Below are positions 22,971-35,500 of a stretch of DNA of 64,000 nt, in pieces. The stretch spans positions 52,744,398-52,808,397 of the forward strand of contig NC_080410.1 in the NCBI RefSeq assembly GCF_030265065.1. The letters run 5' to 3'. This stretch comes from Corythoichthys intestinalis. Taxonomy: Eukaryota; Chordata; Actinopteri; Syngnathiformes; Syngnathidae. Made by a program: the position numbers and the translations under genes. Numbering within the stretch: the stretch's first letter is position 1; each line of letters starts with the position of its first letter. The notes under the pieces were generated by a model that saw nothing but the letters and a program-made list of their open reading frames with translations, was not told where the DNA came from and ran no database searches.

Positions 22971-23399
22971 AGACCATTAATAATACAGACACAAAATGAC
23001 GGACAAGGGGGCGGAACAATACAGCGATCACGTGATTTTGTGACGTCGATGGGTAGGGTCTATAGGAAGGTTCACTACAACAGAGCCTTTTTGAGAAGTC
23101 TACTGCTTTAAGATGGCGGCTGTTTACTAACGCCGCTGAGTCTGTCATTTCGTATCTAGTTCAAAATGCATGTCATATCTAGTGTAGCATCAAGTGGGCG
23201 TAAATTGTAGGCTGTCGACTACATTCAGGAAATACTGGAGCCACCTAGCCTAGCATCGCGTTTGCAACAGTGTAACAACACTCTTCCCTCCTTCCCACTC
23301 CCGGTCTTCTCTCTCAGTGTCTCTGACTTTTCTCGCGTCATTCAACCAACGTAGTAACGCACATTCTCGTTGCCCAAACGGTGACAAAATCCGAACTGA

Positions 23400-24878
23400 G
23401 GAAAAAAAGTAATGCACGAAAAACGTACAGATTTTGAACGTACGACATACACATTTAAAAATCAATGCCCACTTGTACAAATTACGCTTAAACATCTTGA
23501 CAGGTATGTGGTACATTATTATACACTGTAGGTTATTTTCAGTGAGAGTTTTTGTGAAATTTGAACAAGTTGGGAGTCAACCAACTTTGAGAGAAGGGCA
23601 CGTGAATGTTCCCGCCTGCACTGCGCCCCCCCCCCCCCCCAAAAAAAAAAACCGCACTGAAGGTTCCAACATGTCTTCCATCAGAAGGAATCAAATACAT
23701 ACAGCGACAAACGCAACAATCCATGAGTAAGCTGTTGCCACGACAACGTGGATTGCATCACGCAGGAAATGAATCGTTTATAAAACCACAAAGAAACAGC
23801 TGCAATGACCCCAAACGGCCTATAGATGGAGACTGTAAACCAATGAATGAGTTCCACCCTGTACAGTCCCCCCCCCACTGTTCGGAATCAGATTGGAAGG
23901 CCTCCCTGGTCTGCATGAGTCAAAGATGACAACTTCAGGTTGAAATGAGCTTAAGCAAAGTACCAAAGTACAAGACTTTGTGTGAGCCGTTTGGACTCAC
24001 CATTGCACTTATGAGTAACTGTGAAGGTCCAGAGGTCGAGACGCAGGAATCCCGGCGCGGCTTTTACACGAAGGGCTCTCGTAACAGGAGGCGAGATAAG
24101 GCCGATAAGGCGGAGGAGTGCCGCCGAGCGAGCTCATCAATCACTTTCTCAGCAAAGCAACGAGAAAAGCGACGCCGGCTGCGAGCGAATAATCATGTTT
24201 CAATGCCGCTGACGGCGCTGGAATGGATCGACTGTCCATCGACGTCAGCGCCTGCAAACGACTTCGTATAGAAACATCTAACATTCTTCCCGCCTCAGAC
24301 AAGGAAGCCATGTGATCTTCAATCGACTATTGGATTGAAGTACCAGATGGGGCCACTTAAAATTTTGGGGTGGCACACCAAAACTAAAAGCCAACATTTC
24401 AGGCTGGCCTGGCTCAGACACTTTGGGGGATGAAAGGCATAACTGATGCTACTACAATCTAACGATATACTGGCAAGCGGTGTGGCCAACAAATTTATGG
24501 GGGGGGGGCGCCACTGGCAATTTCCTGAACGATTATTACAGGCTAAAACTGTCAAATCGGACATGTTTGTTGGGGCTGGGGGATCAAATGAAAGGGTGAT
24601 CCAAGTAAAGCATTTCTAGATTGCGAATTTCACTGATTTGATCTGGTCTGAAAATGCAAACACGCCATTTTAGTCATTTTTGTACCACTAAAGGGAGCCC
24701 GTTAAAATAATCATTTAGTACAAACTTTGTATGGCAATTTGTCACAATGTTGACATTTCTAGCAAATCGGACTAAAACGGCATTTAAAAAAAAAAAAAAA
24801 TTGCACATTTCGTATTTAAATCAAAACCAGAAAAAAGGTTAGCGTGTTTGCTTCACAATATGCTGTTGCAGCCATACA
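23400..24878. other. Intergenic, no gene recognised
   Basis: Unique-looking sequence with poly-C/poly-A at 23627-23651 and an A-tract near 24785. ORFs up to 108 codons lack domain signatures. Nothing else is supported. Confidence 0.4.
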
Positions 24879-24879
24879 C

Positions 24880-25770
24880 AGAGTTTAAGGGGGGGCCAGG
24901 GCCAGGCCCCCTGGTGCAAAGTGAAAAGTGTCATTGCATGTAACTGACTTTCCTGAAAGAGTTTTCGGGTAAAATATTGTCTATAAAAGTTGTAAAGCAA
25001 TAAAACAAACAACAAAAATGAATGAAATGAACAAACCCTAAGCTCAAACCTAAGCTTTCAAAAGCAACAACAACTAATGAGCAAGAACCAAGGATTGAAA
25101 AAACATCAAAACATCAACAAACATCAAAAATTGTTACCCCGGGCCATGGCAGCGCGCACACACACACACACACACACACTTTAGTTATAAGTTATGTCGA
25201 TTTAAACAATTAATTGAAGCCAGAAAAGTACCACAGTTATATATTTTGGACATCGACGTTTATTAAACTGGAGAAACTCCATACAGGACTTGAATTACTG
25301 TGATAACAGTTATAGGTCATCGAATGAGTAAAACAGTAAAACATTGCCTTTTTTACATTCCGTATGTATGTTATGCTATAGAACAGGATTTTTTTTTTTT
25401 TTTTGATGGATGGGCCATGTTTTAAAATCTCGTAGATAACTACGTCACCAAAAAACGCAAATCAAGCAAATCCGTGCAGCGCAGTGGCTCCGCCCAGGGG
25501 ATACAATTTTTGACGGGGGTAGGTAACGACATTAGCATGACAGCGGTGGGCGTACCATATTCAATGGATGACGATCTTGGCAAAAAGTACAGCTGTCCTA
25601 AGCAGCCTGATTTAGAATTACCCTCAAGAATGATGGGAAACAAAAAAACCCCGCTCATTTTCAACTTTTTATTTTAACTATCCTTGTCAGTTAATTTTAT
25701 TGTTGACACTGCGTTTCGGGGTCATCAACATGTTGTGCCCCCCCCTGCCTCAAAAGTTAAACTCCGCCTA
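24880..25770 (+). mobile_element. GGAGTTTAA-terminal DNA transposon, copy 1
   Basis: The left end GAGTTTAAGGGGGGGCCAGG pairs with the right end CCCCCCTGCCTCAAAAGTTAAACTCCGCC as imperfect inverted repeats. The body is shared with 43400-45820 (AAAGCAACAACAACTAATGAG; TCAATGGATGACGATCTTGG; CCTAAGCAGCCTGATTTAGA). No transposase is visible. A (CA)n run lies at 25157-25179. Confidence 0.6.
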
Positions 25771-26189
25771 TGGTTACGGCACCAGCAACAAAACGAGTAG
25801 ATGACCTGATAAAAAAAAGTTATCATCAGTAAAACAAATATTTGTTGAAAATATTTTATCAATCCCCAAATTATAGAACAAGTACGAATGATTAATAATG
25901 GGTTGGTTCCCTAAAACATGGTTTTTTGTTTTGTTTTGTTTTTTTTTTATTCACATTTTGTCCCCTGTAAAAAATGAACAGAAGAAGCTAAAACATTTTA
26001 CCCTCAAATTTATGGCGTGATAAAACGAAAAAAACGTTGTTTTTCTCGAATTTTATTTGAATTGGTCAATTTCGACACCTCTTTACTTTGAAGAAAAAAG
26101 GTTGTTTAATAGATGAATTAGCATAATTTTAGTTCCTCTATCCGTGGCTTTGACAATTCCGCCTTTAACGACACTTTCTATGTCTTATT
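25771..26189. other. Intergenic, nothing recognised
   Basis: AT-rich sequence with T-tracts between a transposon and the arhgap17 promoter region. Confidence 0.35.
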
Positions 26190-26570
26190 TGTGCTACGGA
26201 GAGGGCGGCCACGCCGCGTAAGTGTACCTAATCGAGTGTCTTTCCCGCGGTATCACGTGTGCGTTTGAGCTACGGTAGGAAAGTCGAGTCACTTCCTCCT
26301 TGTGCTTGTGCTCGCTCGATTCGTTAGCAGCAGGCATGTTGGCAGTTGTCGGAAACTCCGCTTCGACTAGGTTTCTTCTTATTTTTTCATTTGAAACTCG
26401 CTCCACAAGCTTCGAAGAACCGAGAGCCAATGCGGAGGCTTTTTAAGGCACAATGGCTACGACCTAGCCCAACTTTTTTGGAGCCGCTGTGAGGGGAAAA
26501 GACTTTTCGCGGAGGTACCGTTGTCTTTTTTTTTTTTGTAATTCGCTCTGGAACCAAAAGTCGGAGAAAC
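26190..26570 (+). promoter_or_regulatory. arhgap17: arhgap17 promoter / 5' UTR region
   Basis: GC content rises (GGGCGGCCACGCCGCGTAAG at about 26202) immediately upstream of the arhgap17 start. No TATA box is evident. The assignment is by position. Confidence 0.4.
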
Positions 26571-29500
26571 ATGAAGAAACAGTTTAATCGTATGAGGCAA
26601 CTCGCCAACCAAACAGTCGGAAGGTGAGTTCTCTTTTGTGTTGTTGTACACTACACAGCAGCTGACATGTTGCATTTTCTTTTGTGTTTTATTGGCATGA
26701 AGCAACACGCGGTGCTTTGAAGTCAAAACGGAACATTTGACACTTTGTACGTCATTTTGTAGTTCGAAATGTGTGTCCGAAAATTAATCTGCCTGCCGTT
26801 GACCAACATGATCAAGATTTTTAAAAAATGGGAGCTTCTTTTGAAAGTGTTGGAACTTATTCGTTCCTCCATATGTTGTCCAGGACACGCCCACCTAACC
26901 TATAGTACACCCAAAGCGGTAGTGGAGGGGACATTTTGGCGGATTTGTGTCACCCCGTGATGTTTTTTTTTTTTTTTTTTTTTTGCCTCTGAGAGATTGT
27001 GTGGCGTAAGCATTTTGGGGTATGTTGACGGCCAGTAACAGTGAAAGGAAACTAGTGGGCTGGGCCGGATGAAAGCCAACAGCGAAAGTGAAAAGATGGC
27101 AGCCAAAATTGCTGCCATTGACGGCGATAAACGTTTAAATCCAATCCAAATGGACTGGACATCTGTCGTCGTCAATGGCTATCTTTGCATTTGGGAGCTC
27201 AATTGCCGGTAGTATCGATTTCAGAACGACGGTTGATGGTCCAGTGCAGGTAAATCAATGTTATTTTTTCTGGTCATTAAAACAAGTTCAGTATTTTATG
27301 TCATCATTATTGCTATCTTTCAAATCATCGCACTTGATAAAGGACATGTAATACATTTGGGCACCTCATTAACAACATCACTGTCATTTAAAAAAAGCTA
27401 AAAGCTACAATTGGTGTCAATTCAAAAAAGCATATGTGAATGCAGAACAACTTTTCAAAACAGAAATGCGTGACATTGATAGAAAATATTAGTCACTCAC
27501 ACAACATTCCTCGGTGCCACCGGACATGATGTCACAGCACCGAACGGAGGGTTTGAGACATCGCTCGCTCACCTTCTCCTGTTGCCATAACAAACACGGT
27601 GACCGAACAGGAAGCGTGTGTCGAGACATGCCCGAGGAATCTAGTTTGCGTTTTTGCTCAGCGTGTGGCTACGGAGGCTCTACACCAGCCATGTCCAAAG
27701 TCCGGCCCGGGGGCCAAATGCGGCCCGTGGTCAAATTTCATCCGGGCCCCAGCCTCTGTCATAAATTCAATAACGTCTAGACCTCACACAGACTTAATAA
27801 ATTGGTCAGCAGCACTGCTACCAGCATATGAAGTAGCTTACACACTAAATGCTCCTCTTCATTTACCTGCTGAAAGGCAGCAACACTCTAAGCAACATTA
27901 CCTCCTGTAACCCTTCCAATTTGCTAAAATGGCGATAATCAACAACAACAAAAGTTGACTGCGTTGGCCGACGCTTCAAGGACAGGTGGAAATTGGACTA
28001 TTTCTTCACTAAAATACGCAACAACTGTGTCTGCCTCATTTGCAAAGAGACAGTCGCTGTTTTTAAAGAGTTCAATGTGAGGCGATATAGCCAAACAAGA
28101 CACGCTGACATGTACGATTACAGGGAAGATACGCAGCGAGAAATTGAAGCAACTTGAAGCTAGTTTAATTTCATAGCAGCAGTATTTCGCAAGAGCCCGG
28201 GAGCCGAAAGAGAACGCCACAAAGGCTAGTTGCGAGATTGTTGAAATTATTAATTTAAAAATAATAATAAAGCAAATGTGACACACAGAATGGCTTGCTA
28301 AAATTTGCTTAAATATATTGTTCTACGTAAAAGACGTCAGCCAAAGTCGGCCCCCCACGTTTTTACTGCACCAAATCTGGCCCCCTTTGCAAAAAGTTTG
28401 GACACCCCTGCTCTACACATTTTGCATCATTTCTGATTATTATCATGCAATGGCTTTTGTCATATTCTGTTGCGTAGACAACAGACGGGTTGGACAAGGT
28501 TGAAGTTTCAGCTTCTTTGCATCAGGGTAACCGCATGAGAAACATCTTTTTTTTTTTTTCAAAAGATAAACTTGCATTGCGTTGTTATTGACATTGCATG
28601 TGATTTTTTTTCCCTCCCCAGGGCGGAGAAGACGGAGGTGCTGAGTGATGATCTCCTCCAGGTAAATGTCACGTCATTTGAAGTATGCCAGTTGTTCAAA
28701 TTGTCAAACTGTGGAATGCTATTCTATAGTTGCATTCACAAATGAGCAGTAAAAGGAGGAGTCGTCTCCTCTCTCTGTTGTTTTTTTGTGTCGCTCTCAC
28801 AACATGAAATCGGACGCTTTGATTTGATTGGCACGGTTAGCATTTCTCTTGCATTTTTCCCGTTTCGCCTGTTGTATTGATCTCGTTTGGACACGTCCTG
28901 TTTCAGCGGGAGGGACTTGTCGTGGATTGTTAACTCTTTCCCGGCCATTGACGGCGACAGACATCCGTTGAATCCAGTGGTTCTTCACCTGGATTAGATG
29001 GAAGCATTCGGCAAAAAAGTCTCAGGGGTAGTTCTGCGAAGGATAAGACACGCCGACATATTTTCGTACTCTGACTAAATCTAGGCAAAGTGTCATTCTA
29101 AGCAGGATTCTTTCAACTGGTTTGCTCTACGGCACTAGGAAGTATAACAGCTCCGGGCAGCGCGGGCTGCTCTGACATCAAAAAATACTTGCGTCACATC
29201 AAAATAGTATACGACAATAGAACGATCACGTAGACAGGATGACAAAAAAAAAGGAACTCATTTCACTTTCCAAAGTGAAAAAGCAACAGCAAAAGGCCAA
29301 ATTATTTGCTGTCCATCCATTTTGGTCTCACACTGTTGTATTGTTTTTGTGTGAAGATTCAACTCGTACATATTGATTTTGTGTACAAAGCTTGTTGACT
29401 GTTTTGTGTACTCATAAAATAGCTCAATAAGATTTCATTTTGACATGACAGAATGTACACGGTCACTAAATGACATTCTGACCTATTAAACAATGCTGTC

Positions 29501-32500
29501 TTAAAGTGCCTATGACAACAAAAGGCATGTTTCATATTTCACGCGGTATTTTACACTCTTGAATGAAACGGACCGCTTGGATGTGTGTGGAAGCGATCAA
29601 TATATTTATTCAATTCTTGAATCCCGTGCCATGAAAATGAGTGATTTCCTGGATTGACGAAAAAATGCCAATTTGATGTCAGCGGGCTAATCATCTTCAG
29701 TATTCAGCAGTTCCTCAGTGTACTACACTGTGGATTCATCTGATTTTGTAGATTATTTTGTTTATGTTTCACCTCACGGCAGCCAAACGCACTGCAGGCT
29801 TTTGTTGCTGCACCAGGGAGAGGCGTGTGAGCCTTTTTGGGTTTCAAAAAGTTCCCGTTCACCGCGGCTAAAACAAGTCCGACAACTAGGAAGTGAGTAA
29901 GCTACTTGTTTTATATTATGTCAAATACTGCGATCATGGCACACGTTTTAATCAGGAGGTGGCTTGCAGTTTGTGGCTGACAATGCTCCTTGTCCACCGA
30001 GAAGGCCACTCGGCTGACGACCGGCGGGTTGTCGCGCACCGTGGTCACTTCCACCCCCTCGAGAATGCGCTTTCCTCGGTTCCGACCTCGGCCGGTTTTT
30101 GCCCCAAGAATGGGCGATTTTTGGCGTTGATTCCCGGCGACGAGCACTGCCGGCCCGCCGTGGCCACAGCAGAATGACGAGCCGTAACTTGTTCGCCGCC
30201 GGGGGCTGGCCAATCGGTGAAGACGATCGACCCCGCCGCCGTGGGTGACATGAGTCGGGGTAGTTTTGAGTGATTTTTCATTTTCGAAAGGCGAGAATAA
30301 GACTTGGAAAAGCCGCTCGGTTCGGGTTCGCATGTCAGCTAGCTGTCACGCTTCCTGTTTTGTTTACGCTCTTTCCTCCATCTCCGAAGCCGGGGCAGGG
30401 AAATGACAAAAGCCGGACTAACTCCGGTGGCATTAAATACCGTTGGTGAGAGGAAAAAGTTGGCAGTTTTGACCATTATGCAGTCATTTTGGCCTGTCGT
30501 ACTAAATAAATGCATTTTTAGTATTTCCTATTCCATTTAGCGCAAGACTGTTATTTGTCATGACCATACTAGTTACTTAGCGATTGGGGAAAAAATACTT
30601 GGTTAAAAGGAATATCTTGTAAAAATATTGGAGTAGAGCATTTTGCTGCTCTCTGTCGTATTTTCCTAGTTCTGAATCTTCCCCCTCAATAGGCTGAATT
30701 CTAAATCAGATGAAATCGTGACCCTGCCGACGTCATCCTCCAGCTGGGGACGCTAGAGCGCTGTGATGACAGGCGGGTCAGATTAAAAGTCATTTCTCGC
30801 CATCTGCGCTTTGCCAAATTGTTGTATATAGTCAAATTGTCTCAAAATATAGTTCAAATTCACATAATAATGCTATCTGAGATTTTTTTTATGCGGTCAC
30901 AGGCACTTTATTGAGAAGACATTTGAACAGGAACTGGCTTAGATATCCGTCTGCTAGCTTAGCTATATAGCTTCACCTGATATTTGAAATTGGGGATAAT
31001 GAAAGAAACTTTATCTTATTCCGAATGCATGTGTGAAACGTGGGGTTCGGTACCTTTAGTGAGGTTAAGGACCACTGCTCTAATCTCGTTTCAACTGGGA
31101 CGGCAGGCGTTTCAACGCCATTGACAGCGATAGACGTCCAATTGATCGGGACCGGGAGGCGCTGGCAGCACCTTCGTGTTTGTTGTTCCCCTATGTTTTG
31201 CGGTGGCCAGTGGTTTCTGCCGCCATTGAAGAGAAAATAAACCTTTGGACAGCTTGGAGAGATTGCCACGACGTTCTGTTAATTGTGCCTGATGCGTTTG
31301 CTCAGTCATGTTTTGCTTCAACTTTTCTGCTGGCTGAGCTAGTAGCTGCCGATTAAAGTCAAACATATTGAAACCTGGACAAGTTAGAGCTTGTTCAGTT
31401 TCTCTTACAACAGAAGAGTGAGTACCTTTTGCGGCGGAAAAAATGAAAACCAGACAAACTCATTCCAGAATCCAAACTCACTATTAAGCCTCGTAGGTTG
31501 AACACATTCGATGCCGACGGATTGGAAAACCGAGATCGCGGTCGTTCGTTTCCGGCGTCAAGTCTGGAGGCTTTCGGAGATTTCGCTGCACCAGTCTGAG
31601 TCGAGAACAGGCCAAATGATGAGATCATCGATTGAATCCAGACGGGGAAGATCATATGCGGTCTGGCTGCGACAGGGAGGGAGAGAGCGTAAAGCCATGA
31701 AAAAGATCAAATCTGAGGCGTCAACATGGCTAGATGAGAGAGTAAGATGGGAATCTCGCAGCTAATGTGCGTCCTTTGTTTATTTTGAAACAGGAAGAGG
31801 AAGCTCAGAGATCAAAAAGAAAACGGGAGAATGCCATTTCTTGTTTGGGTTACTTGATGACAATATCCTCTGATCGAAAATACCTTTCCGACTCATTGAC
31901 GGCGAGAGACGACCAACTCCTAGAGGCCGGCAGGAAATGACTGCTTTAATAATAATGACGACCGACCGACCGACCGACCGACCGACCGACCGACCGACCG
32001 ACTGACCTTTTAGCATCTCGGTAAACATGGCAATCCGTCAGTCCTATGTGCTGCGCACGAGGCTAGCGACATCTCCACAAACGCTGTCAACACCCTCGTG
32101 TCGTCTTTCCGTAATGACCGGATACCGACTCGACAGATGGATGTGCGTCGGAGAATCGTCTGTGTTTGGATTTGGAGCTCTTTAAACAAAGCGTGTTCAC
32201 CAAACTTCTGATGTCGCCGCTCAGATCGAGAGGCGCGTGGAGCTGGTGCGCTTCATGTCGCACCACACGCACAAGAGGCTGGTGGCCTGTCTGCAGGGAC
32301 AGTTGGGCCCGGACACCGAGAAGAGACACGTGAGTCCCGCAACGTCCGTCCTTCCGCTCGCACTCCGACACACTTTTGCCAATATGAACTAACTATGTTT
32401 GGACAACCTCTGTGAAGTTGGTCCCCCATCAGAGGCAGATTTATAGAAAAATGATGTCATTTGTTTGTGCTGCTATCGTTTTTTTAGATATTAACATTTG

Positions 32501-35500
32501 TTTTATAGGTCAAACTGAGGTCAACCACCCCCCCGATTTTCACTCAAAATGGCTAAAAATGCTGTCCATCGTTTGTGCTCTAAAGATTTTCGTTTGTGCT
32601 GCTATCGTTTTTGAGGTATTCATTTAGAATGATGACATCACGCAGTCCCCCATTTATTGCAAAATGGACCCGGAATGGTGCCATTTGTTTATGCTACGTT
32701 TGTGCTGTAAAAATGTTCGTTTGTGCTGCTATCGTTTTATGAATATTAATTTCGAGTGATGATGAAGCGTACCAACTCAATAACTGAGGAGAGTCCCCAC
32801 AACTAGCGCAAACGTAGCACAAATGAACTGCACCCTTTTGGGTCCAGTTTGCAGTAAATTGGGGGGCTTGAGATATTAATTTTGAGTGTCACGGCTCGCA
32901 GTGTGACAAATTATTGACACCATTTTTAGCCATTTTGAATCAAAATGGGGGGGGGGGTTGACCTCAGACCTATAAACCTATGAAAGAATAGTTCATTTCT
33001 CAAAAACAATAGCAGCACAAAAACATTTTTCCGAACAAACGAATAGAGGTGGGAATCTTGGGGCACCTAATGATTTGATTACGATTCAGAGGCTACGATT
33101 AGATTATAAATCAGATATTGATGCCCCCCCCCCCAGCTATTAGCTGCTTTTAATGTTTCGTACATTAGCTACAAAAATAGTACAAAAATCCTCTCAGGCT
33201 TAAATAAACTACTATTTCAGTATCAAGTTAACGGTTCAAAACACTAAATAAAATGCTGTAGTCCCCATTCTGTATCAGCAACTTTAAACTACCGATACAT
33301 TCAATTAATTTAATGTTGCGAATCAACCGTGAAAGTTGTTCAAATTGCTCCCGTTATTCCATCATTTCCCTTTTGTCTACTTTCTACATGTGAACGTTTT
33401 CAAACTGTTTCAGCATTTAAAGATGGATTCAAGTCAAGATTTTGCCTATTCAGGAGGAATTTGGATATAAAGTTAATTAGGTTCGCTCGGAAGGTTCACT
33501 ACAACAGCCTTCCAGAGAAGTCTGCTTTACGATGGCGGCTGTTTACCAACGCCGGCGAGTCTATCATTTCGCATCTAGTTTTCTATACATGTGCTAACGC
33601 TGCCGAGTCTGTCATTTCACATCTAGTTCTATACACATGTGATATCTACCGTAGCATTATGTGGGCATAGTTTGTAGCGGCTGTCAGCCGCAGTCAGGTT
33701 TTTTTTTTTTTTTTTATCTAGCTGCATGAGTTGAGCATGATGTTTACTCTAGGTCCGTTCCTCATTGAAGACCGCGCTGACTGCGTTTTCGTTCCGCTTT
33801 ACTTGGCATATTACAATAATCGGAATTTGGATGTTTGTGAATCGTTCTTGAATCTTCTACAGCCGAATCTTGAATAACCTAAGAATCGGAAATTTCGCAC
33901 ACCTCTACAAATGAATGACACAATTATTCTATAAATTTGCATCTGAAGAGGGGCCAGCTTCACAGTGGTGTTTGACCTGTTCAGGACGTTGAATGTCACG
34001 TAACAAATAAGGCAACGCTTGTCACGTGTGAATATTTTTGTACATCGGAATGGGAACATCATAGGAGGCCGACTCATTCACTGCCATTGACGGCGATAGA
34101 CGTCCAATCTATTCGAACTGGAGTCCGAACAGACCGGACGAGTTCATATTTAGTATTGAATCGATGTCATGATTTTGACGATCTGCTTACGTCAGTGCGT
34201 GACAAGCGACAACTGGAAAAAAAAACATGAACACTTAAACAAATGAGTTTTAAGCAAATATAATATGATAAGAAATCACCTTTTAGAAAGTTTTATCTTC
34301 ATTGTTTTAGTTGAAAAAACCAAGTGTTTAATATCAGGCATGGATTGTGCTTCTGTTAGATATGATCATTTCATCTTTATTAAGCATATACCTGTAGAAT
34401 ACAGTGGCAAAATATGTTTCCAAACTTTGAATGATCTCCTTAGAAAAAACTGCCCCTGACCGCCTTGTCTCAGGCCATGCAAGAGTGCGGTTCTCAGCTC
34501 GGGGAAGAGAGCGTGATCGGGTGAGAGACGATAAATGCCGGCGCGGCCGCCGTCGTAAGAACCGGTCGCTCGTGAAATTTCGAAATGCGCTGCGTGTCAA
34601 CAGAAAGATGATGGAGGTGTGCGGTGAAGCAGAGAGCAGGTTGGCCAGTGAACTGATGCTACACGAATTGCAGATCGAGAGAGACGTTCTGGACCCTCTC
34701 AACACGGTGGCAGAGGTACACAATTGACATACAGTATATATATATATATATATATGTATGTCGGGTTACTTTTTGAATGGATTCTGTTGTTGGCAGGTGG
34801 AGATACCCAGCATACTAAAACAGAGGAAGCAACTCGCCAAACTGGTCCTGGACTACGACTCGGCCAAGACCAGGTTAGGTTTTAGTTGAAGGAGATGGCG
34901 GCCAACGGTGACCATGCCAGCAAATGACTTTTTGCAGGTGGCTCCAAGCGACCAAGTCCAGCAACCAGACCGTGGCGGCTAAAGTGGACTCCCTCAAAGA
35001 CGAGATGGACGAAGCGCTGAATAAAGTCGAAATTTGTAAAGTAGGTTTCCCGTTCTATCTGACAACAATCAAATGGATGACATGACGGCCATTTGCAAAT
35101 TCCAAGAAAAAGAAACCATCAGGCTACCCGCATTGCGGCTTTTCGGATCTGCAAAGCATTTTTTCTTTTGCAAAGCATTTGGAATTTTCCCGCAGGACCA
35201 GTTATCGGCAGACATGTACAACTTTGCGTCCAAAGAAGGAGACTACGCACGCTATTATCTCATGGTGCGTGTCACTGCGTCACATTTCTCTTGGAGATGA
35301 TCCGTATTAACGCTGATCAACCTGTGGCAGTTATTAGAAGCCCAAGCAGACTACCACAGAAAATCTCTGGCGGTTCTAGAGGAAGCCATACCGTTTATAC
35401 AATTTGAGCAAGGTGAGATAGTGATAAAGGTGCGATCTTTCAAGAGAGAGCAACAGTTTTCATTTCCCCCTCTTAAGACTCCTGGACGGAGAGACCGGCG

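Larger units (their letters stand above)
22050..23062 (+). mobile_element. ISL2EU-like DNA transposon, copy 1
   Basis: Inverted ends TAGACCCTACCCACGTGACG and ...GATGGGTAGGGTCTA, flanked by TA (22048-22049, 23063-23064). The same host repeat at about 47290 reads GCTAGGAAGG with one TA, confirming the insertion. The plus strand starts with a THAP exon. The minus strand carries pieces of a second ORF ([28 protein letters not shown]) like the YqaJ-nuclease protein of fish ISL2EU elements. The family name rests on recall of this two-ORF layout. Confidence 0.6.
21672..23365 (+). mobile_element. hAT element (CAGTGTTGTTAATC family), truncated
   Basis: Begins CAGTGTTGTTAATCTTACTT with the GTAACT-rich subterminal region. 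It matches 46925-50052 until about 23365 (GTAGTAACGCACA), where its right end is lost. It is interrupted by the ISL2EU-like element at 22050-23062. Confidence 0.75.
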
